Below the pieces are notes generated by a model that made no database searches, had not been told where the DNA came from, and saw nothing but the letters and a program-made list of their open reading frames with translations. Positions 52,705 to 62,987 of a DNA stretch of 64,000 nucleotides are shown one piece after another; position 1 is the first letter of the stretch, and each line of letters begins with the position of its first letter. This DNA comes from an uncultured Flavobacteriales bacterium (GTDB lineage Bacteria; Bacteroidota; Bacteroidia; Flavobacteriales_F; PHOS-HE28), in assembly GCA_937872175.1 (NCBI GenBank), contig CALMPI010000041.1, positions 1 to 64,000 on the forward strand. The letters are read 5' to 3'. The translations under genes and the position numbers were made by a program.

Positions 52705-52782
52705 TCGGAGCGGATCGCCGATCCTGTCAACGAAATGTGAACGGCGTGGGCGGCTCCCCGATCGAGCGTTCCCTTTGAAGGC

Positions 52783-53682
52783 ATGAGCACCATCCTCATC
52801 ACCGGCGGCAGCGGCCTCATCGGCACCGCCCTCACCGATCATCTTCTGCGTGAAGGGCACGTCGTGCGCTGGATCGGTCGCCGTGCCACGCAGCGCCCGG
52901 ATGTGCGCAGCTTCGCCTGGCATGCGGAACTGGGCGCACCCGACGAAGCGGTCCGGGACGTCGATCATGTGGTGCACCTGGCCGGCGCGCCCATCGCCGA
53001 TCAGCGTTGGAGCACGCGCCGCGTGGACGAGCTCACCCGCAGCCGCACGGCCGGACCCGAGGCGCTGTGGCGCGCGGCCGAGCGCACAGGCTGGCGTCCC
53101 CGCACCTTTGTCAGCGCATCGGGCACCGGGTGGTACGGCGCGGGCCGATGGCGCGCTCCGGTCGCCGAGGACGCGCCTCCGGGCACGGACACCATCGCCG
53201 GCATCACCGTGGCCTGGGAGCAGGCCGTGGACCGGTGGGCCGCACAAAGTCGCGTGGTGAAGCTGCGAACGCCGATGGTGCTGGCGCGCACGGGGGGCGC
53301 ACTGCCCCGGTTGGCCCGGCTGGCACGGCTCGGACTGGCCTCACCCCTGGGCGATGGCCGACAGGTGATGCCGTGGGTCCATCTGGACGATCTGGTGTGG
53401 GCTTACGATGCCGCGCTGTTCAACGCCGACCTTCAAGGCGCCTTCAATGTGGCCGCTCCGGAACAGCCGGACAACCGCACCTTCATGCGCACCCTGGCCC
53501 GGGTCCTGCAGCGGCCGTTCATCCTGCCCGCGGTCCCCGGCTTTGCCTTGCGCATCGTGCTGGGTGGCATGGCCGAGGTGTTGTTGGGCGGTGGAACGGT
53601 GAGCACCGGACGGTTGGAGGCGGGGGGCTGGCGGAGCGCACATCCAGGCCTGGAAGGCGCCCTGCGCGACCTGCTGCACTGA
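52783..53682 (+). CDS. TIGR01777-family SDR oxidoreductase
   Basis: The 299-residue product belongs to the YfcH/SulA-like nucleoside-diphosphate-sugar epimerase family. It carries the Rossmann motif ILITGGSGLIGTALTDHLL, the family's VVHLAGAPIADQRWSTRR, the SASGTGWYG active-site region, VMPWVHLDDLVWAYDAAL and FNVAAPEQPDNRTFMRTLAR. The substrate is unknown in this family. A TCCCTTTG sequence at 52767-52774 may be its -7 box. It converges on the polyprenyl synthase gene, with one base between the two stops. Confidence 0.92.
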   Translation: MSTILITGGSGLIGTALTDHLLREGHVVRWIGRRATQRPDVRSFAWHAELGAPDEAVRDVDHVVHLAGAPIADQRWSTRRVDELTRSRTAGPEALWRAAERTGWRPRTFVSASGTGWYGAGRWRAPVAEDAPPGTDTIAGITVAWEQAVDRWAAQSRVVKLRTPMVLARTGGALPRLARLARLGLASPLGDGRQVMPWVHLDDLVWAYDAALFNADLQGAFNVAAPEQPDNRTFMRTLARVLQRPFILPAVPGFALRIVLGGMAEVLLGGGTVSTGRLEAGGWRSAHPGLEGALRDLLH

Positions 53683-53683
53683 C

Positions 53684-54643
53684 TCAGTGCACGCGGTCCA
53701 ACAGGGCCTGCGCCAATGCGCGGAGGGGCTCCTTGCGTGCGTCGGTCACGTCGATGGTCTCCAGCGCCTCGAGGGCCAGGGCGTGGTGGTGCTCCACCTC
53801 GGTCACCGCGTCGGTCTCCACCCCCAGTTCGTCCAGCACATGCAGCATGCGTTGCACATCGCGCGCTTCCGGGGTCTTGTCCAGTTCCTCGCGCAGCTCG
53901 GTGCGGCCGGCGGCATCGCTCTTCTCCAGCCCGCGGATCAGCAGAAAGGTGCGCTTGCCGGCGCGCAGGTCGCCACCCCGCTGCTTGCCCACCTTGTCGG
54001 GATCGCCAAAGGCATCGAGCAGGTCGTCCCGCAATTGGAACGCGAGCCCGAGGTGCTCGCCCATGGCGCCGATGCGCATGCGTTCGGCGGATGGCGCCTT
54101 GGCCAGGGTGGCCCCCACCTGCAGGGCGCAGCCCAGGAGCACGGCGGTCTTCAGGCGGATCATCTCGGTGTACTCGTCCACGTGCACATCGGCGCGGCGC
54201 TCCAGGTCCATGTCCCGCTGCTGGCCTTCGCACACCCCGAGGGCATACCGGCTGAACAGCCTCAACACCTCAGGATCGCGCGCCATCAGCTGGTAGGCCT
54301 TCACCAGCATGGCATCGCCGCTGAGGATGGCGGTGTTGACGTTCCACTTGGTGTGCACGGTGGGCATGCCCCGGCGCAGCGGCGCCTGGTCCATGATGTC
54401 GTCGTGCATCAGCGTGAAGTTGTGGAAGAGCTCGATGCCGAGGGCCTCGTCGAGCACATCGTCCGGGTCGTGGCCGAAGAGCTCGGCGGCGAGGAGGACG
54501 GCGCTGGGGCGGACGCGCTTGCCGGGCAGCCGCATCAGGTAGGCCATCGGCGCATAGAGCGGATCGTCGGGCAGGTCGTTCACCCAGCCGTCGATGCGCT
54601 GTTCGATGCGTGCGCGGTGCGCGGCGAGGATCGCAGTGCTCAT
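53684..54643 (-). CDS. Polyprenyl diphosphate synthase
   Basis: This 319-residue trans-isoprenyl diphosphate synthase condenses isopentenyl diphosphate units into a longer prenyl diphosphate, for example for quinones or carotenoids. Both Asp-rich motifs are present: LMHDDIMD (first DDxxD) and [13 protein letters not shown] (second). The conserved [17 protein letters not shown] and [13 protein letters not shown] segments are also present. Chain length cannot be fixed from sequence alone; a geranylgeranyl-type short-chain enzyme is likely. It is the last gene of a three-gene unit in which each stop overlaps the next ATG (ATGA at 54640-54643). Confidence 0.93.
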   Translation of the reverse strand: MSTAILAAHRARIEQRIDGWVNDLPDDPLYAPMAYLMRLPGKRVRPSAVLLAAELFGHDPDDVLDEALGIELFHNFTLMHDDIMDQAPLRRGMPTVHTKWNVNTAILSGDAMLVKAYQLMARDPEVLRLFSRYALGVCEGQQRDMDLERRADVHVDEYTEMIRLKTAVLLGCALQVGATLAKAPSAERMRIGAMGEHLGLAFQLRDDLLDAFGDPDKVGKQRGGDLRAGKRTFLLIRGLEKSDAAGRTELREELDKTPEARDVQRMLHVLDELGVETDAVTEVEHHHALALEALETIDVTDARKEPLRALAQALLDRVH

Positions 54644-55503
54644 CCCTCGGTGAGCCGCATGAGGTACTCCCCGTAGCCGCTCTTGAGCAGGGGACGCGCA
54701 AGGGCATGCAGTTGTTCGGCGGTGATCCAGCCCTTCTTGTAGGCGACCTCCTCGATGCAGCCGATGCGCAGGCCCTGCCGCTCCTCGATCACCTGCACGA
54801 ACTGTCCGGCCTGCATCAGGCTGCGGAAGGTGCCGGTGTCCAGCCAGGCGGTGCCGCGGTCCATGATCTCCACCTTCAGCCGGCCCTGGCGGAGGTACTC
54901 GCGGTTCACGTCGGTGATCTCGTACTCACCCCGTGCGCTGGGCTTCAGTGCGGCGGCGATGTCCACGACATCGTTGGCGTAGAAGTAAAGGCCGGGCACG
55001 GCGAAGTTGCTCTTGGGCCTGGCCGGCTTCTCCTCGATGCTGAGGACGCGGTTCTCCTTGTCGAACTCCACCACACCGTACCGCTCGGGGTCGCTCACGT
55101 GATAGGCGAAGACCAGGCCGCCGTCCGGATCGGTGTGCTGGGCGAGCATGCGGCCGAAGCCCCGTCCGTAGAAGATGTTGTCGCCAAGGATCAGCGCCAC
55201 CGGGTCGCGGCCCACGAAGTCGCGACCGATCACGAAGGCCTGCGCCAGTCCATTGGGGACGGGCTGTTCGGCGTAGCTGAAGCTGCAGCCCAGCTGGGCG
55301 CCGTCCCCCAGCAGCTTGCGGAAGCTCGGCAGGTCGTGGGGGGTGGAGATGATCAGCACCTCGCGGATGCCGGCCGCCAGCAGGGTGCTGAGCGGATAGT
55401 AGATCATGGGCTTGTCGTACACCGGCATCAACTGCTTGCTCACGGCAAGCGTCAACGGGTGCAGGCGGGTGCCGGAACCCCCGGCGAGGATGATGCCTTT
55501 CAT
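54640..55503 (-). CDS. rfbA: Glucose-1-phosphate thymidylyltransferase
   Basis: The 287-residue nucleotidyltransferase makes dTDP-glucose from glucose 1-phosphate and dTTP, the first step to dTDP-rhamnose. Signatures are [76 protein letters not shown] and the family C-terminus. Length is normal for RmlA/RfbA. No rmlB, C or D neighbours are present, which is unusual. Instead the gene overlaps the MMPL transporter upstream (ATGA at 55500-55503) and the polyprenyl synthase downstream. A link between sugar activation and lipid-carrier synthesis is possible but inferred. Confidence 0.95.
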   Translation of the reverse strand: MKGIILAGGSGTRLHPLTLAVSKQLMPVYDKPMIYYPLSTLLAAGIREVLIISTPHDLPSFRKLLGDGAQLGCSFSYAEQPVPNGLAQAFVIGRDFVGRDPVALILGDNIFYGRGFGRMLAQHTDPDGGLVFAYHVSDPERYGVVEFDKENRVLSIEEKPARPKSNFAVPGLYFYANDVVDIAAALKPSARGEYEITDVNREYLRQGRLKVEIMDRGTAWLDTGTFRSLMQAGQFVQVIEERQGLRIGCIEEVAYKKGWITAEQLHALARPLLKSGYGEYLMRLTEG

Positions 55504-57929
55504 TCGTCGTCGGTGGTGCTGTCGGAGGCCAGCGCCGCGGTGTTGTCCCGTCCGGGCTCCAGCTTCAGTTCCATCAGATCGATGTCCTCCTCCTCGTCGA
55601 GGATCTCGAGCAGGGGCTCTTCGAAGGCCTTCGTCATCAAGGTCTTGTTGAAGGAGATCAGCAGCGAAGGAAGCACCAGCAGGTTGGTGAACATGGCCAC
55701 CAGCAGGGTGAGGCTGGTGAGGATGCCCAGCGCCTGGATGCCGCCGAAGTGCGAGAAGGCGAACATGCAGAACCCGGCCAGCAGCACCACGCTGGTGTAG
55801 ATGATCCCCACGCTCACTTCGCGGGTGGCCAGGTCCACGCTGCGCTTCAGGTCGTGGCCGGTGAGGCGCAGCTCCAGCCGGTAGCGCGCCAGGAAGTGGA
55901 TGGCGTTGTCCACCGCGATGCCCAGTGCGATGCCGAAGACCAGGATGGTGCTGGGCTTGATGGGGATGTGCAGGAAACCCATCAGACCGGCCGTCACCAC
56001 CAGCGGGATCAGATTGGGGATGAGCGACACCACGAGGATCCGCAGCGAGTTGAACAGCAGCGCCATCATGCCCACGATGAGCACCACGGCCCAGAACAGG
56101 CTGATCACCAGGTTGCTCACCAGGTAGCTGCTGCCTTTCAGGAACACGACGCTGGTGCCGGTGAGGGTCACCTTGTACTGGTCGGGGCTGAAAAGGCTGT
56201 CCACCTGGGTACGCAGCCTGCCGAGCACGGTGTCCATGCGCATGGTGCCCACATCGGCCATCTGCACGGTGATGCGGGTGGTGCTGCGCGTGCTGTCCAT
56301 GAAGGCCTTCGCCATGCCCTGCTTGTTGCCGAGCGTCTCCAGGTAGGGGGCGATGAAGGTCTTGTCCGTGGACGTCAGCAGGCCGTAAGCCGCGGGATCG
56401 CCGCCGTAGAAGGCCTGGCGGGTGAACTTCACGGCGTCCACGATGCTCAACGGCCGGCTGAACTCCGGGTGCGCGGCGAGCGTGTCGCCCAACCGGTCGA
56501 TGCGCCTGAGCGTGGCGTCCTTGAACACGCCGTTGCGTTTCCCCGTGGACACCAGGATCTCCAGGGGCATCACCCCCTTGAAGTGCTTCTCGAAGAAGCG
56601 CAGGTCGGTGAGCACGGGGTTGTCCTCCGGCAGGTCGTCCACGATGCGGCTCTCATCGCGCAGGCGCAGCATGCCGAAGAGGGCGAACACGAACACGAAG
56701 GCGGTGATCGCATAGATCAACGGCCGCCGGTCCCGCACGGTGCGCACGATCCATTCCACGGCGGCGTCGAGCCATCGGCGCTCCAGGTGCTTGAGGTGCC
56801 GGGGCTTGGGTGCGGGCATGTAGCTGAAGAGCACGGGGATCAGCAGCATGCTGAGGGCCCACAGCACCATGATGCCGATGGTCGCGATCCATCCGAACTC
56901 CTTCAGGGTGTCGCTGTAGGTGAAGCAGAAGGTGGTGAAGCCCACCGCCGTGGTCGCGTTGGTGAGGAAGGCGGCGGCGCCGATGCGGCTGATCACACGC
57001 TGCAGGGCTTTCATCTTGTTGCCATGCCGCACGTACTCATAGTGGTACGCATTGATCAGGAACACGCAGTTGGGCACGCCGGTGACGATCACCAGCGGGG
57101 CGATCACGCTCATGAGGATGGTGATCTTGTAGTCCAGCAGACCCATGGCGCCGAAGCTCCACACCACACTGATGGCCACCACGCCCATGCAGATCCACAT
57201 CACCCGCCAGCTGCGGAAGAACAGCAGCAGGAGCACACCGCAGAGGAACATGCTGAGGGCCATGAACAGCGGCATCTCGGCCTTCACCATGCCGGTGCTG
57301 CGCACGCGGATGTAGGGCAGGCCGCTGAGGTGCACCGGGAGCCCCTGCTCCGCCTCGAACCGGCGCGCATGGGCCTCGATCCGGTCCACGACATCCCCCC
57401 GCCGCTCGCTGTTGAAGCGGGCCGCGTTCACGAACACCATCATCAGGCTGGCCTTCGCGCTGTCGTTGTACAGCAGGTCGGCGTAGAAGGGCAGCGCCCG
57501 CACGCGGGCCCGCAGGGAGTCCATGGCCGCCTGGTCCACCGGTGGGCCCTCCCAAAGCGCATGCAGGGTGAAGCGCTTCAAGCTGTCGTCGCGCTGCAGT
57601 TCGAAGAGGTGCGCCTCGCTGAACACCGAGTCCACACCGTCCTCCTGCTTGAGCACATCACCGAGCGCGCGCCAGGCGGCGAAGGCCTTCGGCGTGTAGA
57701 GCCCCTCGCCCTGGGTCCCGATCACCAGCACGTTGCCGTCCTCGCTGAACTGGGCGAGAAAGCGCTCATACTCGACATAGGCACTGTCCGTGCGCGGCAG
57801 CAGGCCGCCATGCTTGAACTGCATCGCCACGTGGCCGGCCTCGTAGCCCATCCAGCCGGTGAGCAGGGCCACCATGACCAGCACGGCGATGCGGTTGCGA
57901 AGGATCCTACTAGCCAGCCAGGCCCACAT
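55500..57929 (-). CDS. MMPL/RND-family transporter
   Basis: The product is 809 residues. Two repeated halves each have one N-terminal helix, a periplasmic domain and a five-helix bundle; the second bundle carries [20 protein letters not shown], the motif of MMPL/Patched-type RND proteins. Such proteins move lipids or hydrophobic compounds out of the inner membrane. The C-terminal tail is acidic ([16 protein letters not shown]). ATG at 57929 is preferred over the in-frame ATG at 57956, because the latter lies inside a terminator hairpin. It is the first gene of the unit with rfbA and the polyprenyl synthase. Confidence 0.9.
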   Translation of the reverse strand: MWAWLASRILRNRIAVLVMVALLTGWMGYEAGHVAMQFKHGGLLPRTDSAYVEYERFLAQFSEDGNVLVIGTQGEGLYTPKAFAAWRALGDVLKQEDGVDSVFSEAHLFELQRDDSLKRFTLHALWEGPPVDQAAMDSLRARVRALPFYADLLYNDSAKASLMMVFVNAARFNSERRGDVVDRIEAHARRFEAEQGLPVHLSGLPYIRVRSTGMVKAEMPLFMALSMFLCGVLLLLFFRSWRVMWICMGVVAISVVWSFGAMGLLDYKITILMSVIAPLVIVTGVPNCVFLINAYHYEYVRHGNKMKALQRVISRIGAAAFLTNATTAVGFTTFCFTYSDTLKEFGWIATIGIMVLWALSMLLIPVLFSYMPAPKPRHLKHLERRWLDAAVEWIVRTVRDRRPLIYAITAFVFVFALFGMLRLRDESRIVDDLPEDNPVLTDLRFFEKHFKGVMPLEILVSTGKRNGVFKDATLRRIDRLGDTLAAHPEFSRPLSIVDAVKFTRQAFYGGDPAAYGLLTSTDKTFIAPYLETLGNKQGMAKAFMDSTRSTTRITVQMADVGTMRMDTVLGRLRTQVDSLFSPDQYKVTLTGTSVVFLKGSSYLVSNLVISLFWAVVLIVGMMALLFNSLRILVVSLIPNLIPLVVTAGLMGFLHIPIKPSTILVFGIALGIAVDNAIHFLARYRLELRLTGHDLKRSVDLATREVSVGIIYTSVVLLAGFCMFAFSHFGGIQALGILTSLTLLVAMFTNLLVLPSLLISFNKTLMTKAFEEPLLEILDEEEDIDLMELKLEPGRDNTAALASDSTTDDE

Positions 57930-57939
57930 GGGTTCGGAC

Positions 57940-57965
57940 AAAAAGGCCCCGGCCATGCCGGAGCC
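57940..57965 (-). terminator. Terminator of the DUF5686 gene
   Basis: On the minus strand a GGCTCCGGC / GCCGGGGCC stem (one G-U pair) with an ATG loop is followed by TTTTTG. It lies about 45 bases after the stop of the 58009-60435 gene and just before the MMPL start. Confidence 0.85.
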
Positions 57966-58008
57966 CGGGCAAAGGAACGAGATCCGGGGCAGAGCGCGGG
58001 TCCAACCC

Positions 58009-60435
58009 TCAGAGGATCAGGGACAAGGTGAGCTTCACTGCGGCGTCATCCTCCAGCATACCGGTCGCATAGGGACCCACGCGGAGGGCCGCCAGCACGC
58101 CCAAGCCCACCACGCCGCTCCGAAGCAATTGGTCCAACGAGAGGCCCACTTCGTGATAACCCAGTTCAGGGGCCTCGAACGTCCAGCCCGCATGGCGCTC
58201 CGGGTGGTCCAGCGCACCCACCGCACCGGACGCGATGAGCACGGGCTGCGGCCGCGAAAGGCGGTGGCGCCACAACACCGGGCCCAGGCCGAAGCGCAGG
58301 TGCAGCGCCGCGAACCGGTCGGCCACGAAGCTGTTGGGGGCCATCGTTTCAAAGGCCCAGGGAGTGCCCACGCCCAGGTCGTCCGTGGCCGTGCCGCGCA
58401 GGTTGAACAGGAACGGTGCGGGAGCGAGGGGGTCGGCCGCCCCGGCGACCACACGCCAGGCCAGGCTGCGCAGGGGCCCGCGGTGGATGTCGCCCAGCTG
58501 CACAACGACCCGCCAGAGGTCATGCTCCCCGGCCCATAAGCCGTCGAAGGCACGCCAGACGTGCATCTGGAGCTCGGGCCGTCCAGGCCGGGTCACCGCA
58601 TGGCGGCCGGGCAGCTGGGCCGTGCGTTCCCCCGGCGCGTACCGCAGCCCGAAGGTGACCGCCCCGGTCGCGAAGCGGCGGTCGAACAGGGTGATGCCAT
58701 CCCCCACCGGTGTCGCGAACCGATAGCCCGTGCGATCGGCGCGATCGGCCCGTTCCGTACCGATCCACAGCTTCAGGTCCTCCATCACCCGCACGCCCAT
58801 GGCGGCCTCCAGGCGGTCCACGGCATCCATCCGGGTGATGTACAGCAGGCGGTAGCCCTCCTCGCTCAACAGGGCGGTGGGCCGCTGGAAAGCCCAGCCA
58901 CCGGTCTCGGCCACGTCGCGTTGGGCCGCCATCCGCAGGTCATGGTCGCGGCCGATCCACGGACGCACCGTCAGCTCGCCGCCGAACTTGGTGGCGGCAT
59001 CACCGAAGCCATAGGCCGCATAGCCGCCCAGCGTGAAGCGGCGGCTCACGCGGGCATTGGTGCGCAGGCCCAGGCCCAGGCGGAACCCCTCGTAGCCGTT
59101 ATAGGCGATCAGGCGGTCCAGCGGCAGGTCGATCGGGCCCCAGGGGATGGCGCCACGCAACAGGGCGTCCAGCCCGCGCACGGTGCGGTCCAGCCGTTCG
59201 GCACGTCCCAGGCTGTCGATGGTGCGGTAGGTCATCCGGTCCTTGGCGTCCAGCGGCACGGTGCGCAGGCTGTCCCACAGGGCGGCGTCGGTGCGGATGT
59301 CGATGCGGTCGGCCACCAGGTCGGCGCCGCGGAAGGCCGATCGCGGCAGATCCGGCTCGAGCTCGATGTCGGTGAGGTCCACACGCACGCGGCCCACCAG
59401 CGCATAGGAGCCCACCTGCAGGGTGTTCAGGTACAGCGTGCTCTCCACCTGCTCCGGGAACCAGGTGTCGCCCACCGGGCGGTGCAACTGGCGCATCCGC
59501 ATGCCCAGCCCGTTGCGCTGATCCATCGGCTCGGCCGTCACATGGCGCACGGCATGGTCGCCGGCGTGCAGGCCCAGCACCCCCTGCAGGCCATCGAAGC
59601 GCGCCCCGGCTCGGGGGAAGAAGCGGATGATGAAGACCGTGTCGCCGGCCTGCGCCAGGGTGTCCTCCAGCACATAGCGGTAGCGGTCGGTGGCACCGGG
59701 AGCGATGGGGCTGGGAAAGCGCCGCTCGTTCAGTTCGATCAACGGGTCGTACACGGACCAGCTTCGGCTGCTCGCCGCCACGGCGAGCAGGGCGGGGTCC
59801 TGCAGGCCGCTCACGCGCATGGCCAACACCTCCTCGGTGCGCTGCCCGGGCGGGCGGGCCGTGCACCGGGTGGCGCTTTCCATCAGCAGCACGTGCTGTC
59901 GTTGCGCGAAACGCACCGCCTCGCGATCGCTCGATGCCAGGGCGGCGATGCGCGTGGTGTCGGCCAGCAGTGCGCTGTCCACGGCCAGGGTGAAGACGGT
60001 GCGGGCGTAGGAGCGGTAGCGATGGGCGCGATGGCCCGGGCCGTTGTTGCGTTCGCGGCGCGCGATGGCCCCTTCGATCAGGGCGATCGCCGGGTTCACG
60101 CCCGGCCGGATGTCCACGGCAGGCAGCTGTTCCACTGCGGGGTTCAGGCGGACAAGCAGATCGTTGGTCGAGGAAAGCGGCACCACCACCGGGTGGTAGC
60201 CGACGCAGCTCACACGGAGCGCGTCCACGCCCGCAGGCATCTCCAAGGCAAAGCGACCGTGCAGGTCGGAGCCCACCCCACCCGGGCCGCCGGCCGGCTG
60301 CACCGTAGCGAAGGGCACCGGTTCACCGCCCGCATCGAGCACCAGGCCGGTGACCACCCGCTGGGCCTGTGCGCATGCGCAACAGACCAGCAGCAGGGCC
60401 ATTGCGACCGATCGGATCGGGAGAGGCGTACACAT
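58009..60435 (-). CDS. DUF5686/CarboxypepD-regulatory outer-membrane protein
   Basis: The product is 808 residues from the ATG at 60435 (signal peptide MCTPLPIRSVAMALLLVCCA). A carboxypeptidase-regulatory-like domain comes first (VVTGLVLDAGGEPVPFATVQ ... LRVSCVGYHPVVV), then the long DUF5686 part (NPAIALIEGAIARRERNNGP, HRYRSYARTVFTLAVD) and a C-terminal region of alternating strands consistent with an outer-membrane barrel (FRLGLGLRTNARVSRRFTLG, ending VKLTLSLIL). The function of the family is unknown; surface assembly is a common guess. The frame remains open to 61140 across the antisense radical SAM gene, and that extension is rejected. Confidence 0.85.
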   Translation of the reverse strand: MCTPLPIRSVAMALLLVCCACAQAQRVVTGLVLDAGGEPVPFATVQPAGGPGGVGSDLHGRFALEMPAGVDALRVSCVGYHPVVVPLSSTNDLLVRLNPAVEQLPAVDIRPGVNPAIALIEGAIARRERNNGPGHRAHRYRSYARTVFTLAVDSALLADTTRIAALASSDREAVRFAQRQHVLLMESATRCTARPPGQRTEEVLAMRVSGLQDPALLAVAASSRSWSVYDPLIELNERRFPSPIAPGATDRYRYVLEDTLAQAGDTVFIIRFFPRAGARFDGLQGVLGLHAGDHAVRHVTAEPMDQRNGLGMRMRQLHRPVGDTWFPEQVESTLYLNTLQVGSYALVGRVRVDLTDIELEPDLPRSAFRGADLVADRIDIRTDAALWDSLRTVPLDAKDRMTYRTIDSLGRAERLDRTVRGLDALLRGAIPWGPIDLPLDRLIAYNGYEGFRLGLGLRTNARVSRRFTLGGYAAYGFGDAATKFGGELTVRPWIGRDHDLRMAAQRDVAETGGWAFQRPTALLSEEGYRLLYITRMDAVDRLEAAMGVRVMEDLKLWIGTERADRADRTGYRFATPVGDGITLFDRRFATGAVTFGLRYAPGERTAQLPGRHAVTRPGRPELQMHVWRAFDGLWAGEHDLWRVVVQLGDIHRGPLRSLAWRVVAGAADPLAPAPFLFNLRGTATDDLGVGTPWAFETMAPNSFVADRFAALHLRFGLGPVLWRHRLSRPQPVLIASGAVGALDHPERHAGWTFEAPELGYHEVGLSLDQLLRSGVVGLGVLAALRVGPYATGMLEDDAAVKLTLSLIL

Positions 60436-60498
60436 AAGGCCCACCGGTGGGACGTGGGTCGGCCGGGAAAGTAACAGCCGGAAGGGGTGCGCGGCCTG

Positions 60499-60506
60499 TA
60501 CCTTGG
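60499..60506 (+). promoter_or_regulatory. -7 box TACCTTGG for the radical SAM gene
   Basis: A TAnnTT-type box four bases before the ATG at 60511, implying a leaderless message and fixing the start. Confidence 0.55.
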
Positions 60507-60510
60507 CGGC

Positions 60511-61545
60511 ATGGCCCTCTCGCCCCTGGCCCCGGCCCGCGATGCCGCGCTGTGGGCACGCTCGTTCACCGGACGCCGGGCGGCGAACGCCTACCGCATC
60601 TGGAGCAGCTTCCGCCGGGCGAGCCGCACGAAGGATCCGCGTATCGCCGGGCTGCCGATCCACATCGCCATCGAACCCACGACGGCTTGCAACCTGCGCT
60701 GCCCCGAATGCCCCAGTGGGCTCCGGAGCTTCACCCGGCCCACCGGCAACCTCAAGCAGGACCTGTTCACCCGTGTGATCGACGAGCTGGCGCCCGACCT
60801 GTGGGGCCTCACCTTCTACTTCCAAGGCGAGCCTTACATCAACCCCGGCTTCCTCGACATGGTGGCGCACGCCCGCAGCAGGGGCATCTACACCGCCACC
60901 AGCACCAACGCACATTTCCTCGATGAGGCGAAGGCCGAGGCCACCGTGCGCAGCGGCCTTTCGCGCCTCATCATCTCGCTCGATGGCACCACGCAGGAGA
61001 CCTATGCGGCCTACCGCAAAGAGGGTGAGCTGGCCCAGGTGATCGAGGGTGCCGAGCGGGTCGTGAAGTGGAAGCGGAAGCTGGGGAGCAGTACCCCGCA
61101 CGTGGTGTTCCAATACCTGGTGGTGCGCCCCAACGAGCATCAGATCCCCGATGCCCGGTCACTGGCCCGGCGCATCGGTGTGGACGACCTGTGGCTGAAG
61201 ACCGCGCAGGTGTACGACCCCAGGGACGACCACCCCCTGATCCCCACGCAGGACCGGTACGCCCGCTACCGCCGCAACGCCAGCGGGGTATGGGAAACGA
61301 AGAACGCCCTGGAGGACCGGTGCTGGAAGATGTGGCACAGCTGCGTGATCACGTGGGACGGCCGCGTGGTGCCCTGTTGCTTCGACAAGGACGCCCACCA
61401 TGTGCTCGGCGACCTGCGCACGCAGACCTTCCGGGAGATCTGGACCGGCGAGGCCTACACGGACTTCAGACGGAGCCTGCTGGCGTCACGCAGCAGCATC
61501 GAGATGTGCAGGAACTGCAGCGAGGGGAGCCCGGTGTGGGCGTAG
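60511..61545 (+). CDS. Radical SAM/SPASM domain protein
   Basis: The 344-residue product has the radical SAM cluster motif CNLRCPEC within IAIEPTTACNLRCPECPSGL near residue 60, a LTFYFQGEPYINPGF segment and SRLIISLDGTTQETYAAYR. The C-terminal SPASM part has further Cys residues (CWKMWHSCVITWDGRVVPCC, MCRNCSEGS) that would bind extra Fe-S clusters. It generates a 5'-deoxyadenosyl radical for an unknown modification, perhaps of a peptide or sugar. It is divergent from the DUF5686 gene and convergent with frr. No small precursor-peptide gene was seen next to it. Confidence 0.9.
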   Translation: MALSPLAPARDAALWARSFTGRRAANAYRIWSSFRRASRTKDPRIAGLPIHIAIEPTTACNLRCPECPSGLRSFTRPTGNLKQDLFTRVIDELAPDLWGLTFYFQGEPYINPGFLDMVAHARSRGIYTATSTNAHFLDEAKAEATVRSGLSRLIISLDGTTQETYAAYRKEGELAQVIEGAERVVKWKRKLGSSTPHVVFQYLVVRPNEHQIPDARSLARRIGVDDLWLKTAQVYDPRDDHPLIPTQDRYARYRRNASGVWETKNALEDRCWKMWHSCVITWDGRVVPCCFDKDAHHVLGDLRTQTFREIWTGEAYTDFRRSLLASRSSIEMCRNCSEGSPVWA

Positions 61546-61559
61546 GTTCATGTGCACAT

Positions 61560-61583
61560 GTGCGCATGGGCCCATGTGCGCAC
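61560..61583. terminator. Palindrome between radical SAM gene and frr
   Basis: gtgcgca-tgggccca-tgtgcgcac forms a long hairpin with a 2-base bulge in the 42-base gap between convergent stops. No T-tract is present, so it is a tentative bidirectional terminator. Confidence 0.5.
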
Positions 61584-61587
61584 GCTC

Positions 61588-62136
61588 TTACACCTTCATG
61601 ATGTCCTTCTCCTTGGCCTCGATGAGCGCCTCCACCTTCTTGTTGTATCCGGCGGTGAGCTTCTCCACCTGGTCCTGCCCGTCCTTGATCACGTCCTCGG
61701 GGAGCTTGGAGCCCTTGATCGCCTCCATGGCCTTCTGGCGCGCACCACGGATGCTGACACGGGCATGCTCGCCTTCCTTGTGCGCGGCTTTCACCAGGTC
61801 CTTGCGGCGCTCCTCGGTGAGCATGGGCACGTTGATGATGACGCTCTCGCCGTTGTTGCTGGGGTTGAAGCCCAGGTTGGCGGCCTGGATGGACTTCTCG
61901 ATGGCGTCGATCATCTTCTTGTCCCACGGCTGGATCATGAGGGTCCGCGCGTCGGGGGTGTTCACGTTGGCCACCTGGTTCAGGGGCATGTGCGACCCAT
62001 AGGCCTCCACCCGCACGGTGTCCAGCATGGCGGGGTTGGCACGGCCGGCGCGCACCTTGGTGAGCTCATGCTCCAGGTGGTCGATGGCCTTCTGCATCAG
62101 GTCCTCGCTCGGGGCGATCAGCGTCTTCACGTCCAT
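61588..62136 (-). CDS. frr: Ribosome recycling factor
   Basis: The 182-residue product acts with EF-G to split post-termination ribosomes. Diagnostic segments are HELTKVRAGRANPAMLDTVR, VEAYGSHMPLNQVANV, RTLMIQPWDKKMIDAIEKSI, NNGESVIINVPMLTEERRKD and the three-helix C-terminal part. Length is usual. It is the last gene of the rpsB-tsf-pyrH-frr order and has its own box (TAATTTCG at 62159-62166) in the 124-base gap after pyrH. Confidence 0.97.
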   Translation of the reverse strand: MDVKTLIAPSEDLMQKAIDHLEHELTKVRAGRANPAMLDTVRVEAYGSHMPLNQVANVNTPDARTLMIQPWDKKMIDAIEKSIQAANLGFNPSNNGESVIINVPMLTEERRKDLVKAAHKEGEHARVSIRGARQKAMEAIKGSKLPEDVIKDGQDQVEKLTAGYNKKVEALIEAKEKDIMKV

Positions 62137-62158
62137 CGTCTGGTCGGTTACGGGATGG

Positions 62159-62166
62159 CGAAATTA
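62159..62166 (-). promoter_or_regulatory. -7 box TAATTTCG for frr
   Basis: A minus-strand TAnnTT(T/C)G-type box 22 bases before the frr ATG. Upstream of it (about 62205-62232) lies an inverted fragment of the ctggaggccgg repeat family. Confidence 0.5.
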
Positions 62167-62260
62167 ACAGGAGCCCCGGGATGCGGCATCAGCGCAAGCT
62201 CTGCCTCCGGCCTCAAGCCCCCGGCCTCCAGCTTTCGCACCCTCGTGGCGCGCCCTCCGC

Positions 62261-62971
62261 TCAGAACTCCACCAGCGTACCCACACGCTCACCCGCCACC
62301 ACCTTGCGCAGATTGCCGGGCTTGTTCATGTCGAAGACGATGATGGGCAGCTTGTTCTCGTTGCAGAGCGTGAAGGCGGTGAGGTCCATCACGTTCAGGC
62401 CCTTGTCGTAGACCTCGGTGAAGGTGATGCGCTCGTAGCGCACGGCGGCGGGGTCCTTTTCGGGGTCGGCGGTGTAGATGCCGTCCACGCGGGTGCCCTT
62501 GAGGATGACGTCGGCCTCGATCTCGATGGCGCGCAGGCTGGCGGCGGTGTCGGTGGTGAAGTAGGGGTTGCCGGTGCCGGCGCCGAAGATCACGATGCGG
62601 CCCTTCTCCAGGTGGCGCACGGCGCGCCGGCGGATGAAGGGCTCGGCGATGGTGTCCATCTTGATGGCGCTCATCAGCCGGGTCTTGTAGCCCTTGGCCT
62701 CCAGGGCGCTCTGCAGGGCGAGGCTGTTGATCATGGTGGCCAGCATGCCCATGTGGTCGCCCTGCACCCGGTCGATGGCACCCTCGGCCTCCATGCCGCG
62801 GTAGATGTTGCCGCCGCCGATCACCACGGCCACCTGCACGCCGCTCTCGGCCACCGCGATGATCTCGTCGGCATAGGCGCCCAGGCGATCGCTGTCGATG
62901 CCGTACGCTTTGGTGCCCATGAGGCTTTCACCGGAGAGTTTCAGGAGGATGCGGGTGTAGGGGCGGGCCAT
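62261..62971 (-). CDS. pyrH: UMP kinase
   Basis: The 236-residue amino-acid-kinase-fold UMP kinase makes UDP. Segments seen are [13 protein letters not shown] (nucleotide site), [53 protein letters not shown] and the C-terminal [17 protein letters not shown]. Length is standard. It lies downstream of tsf but is separated from it by an intrinsic terminator, and its own promoter overlaps that terminator's T-tract. Confidence 0.97.
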   Translation of the reverse strand: MARPYTRILLKLSGESLMGTKAYGIDSDRLGAYADEIIAVAESGVQVAVVIGGGNIYRGMEAEGAIDRVQGDHMGMLATMINSLALQSALEAKGYKTRLMSAIKMDTIAEPFIRRRAVRHLEKGRIVIFGAGTGNPYFTTDTAASLRAIEIEADVILKGTRVDGIYTADPEKDPAAVRYERITFTEVYDKGLNVMDLTAFTLCNENKLPIIVFDMNKPGNLRKVVAGERVGTLVEF

Positions 62972-62987
62972 GGTGCGGGGGTGGGGA

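Noticed and set aside
60436..61140. N-terminal extension of the DUF5686 gene
   Set aside because: It crosses the antisense radical SAM gene; the ATG at 60435 gives a proper signal peptide.
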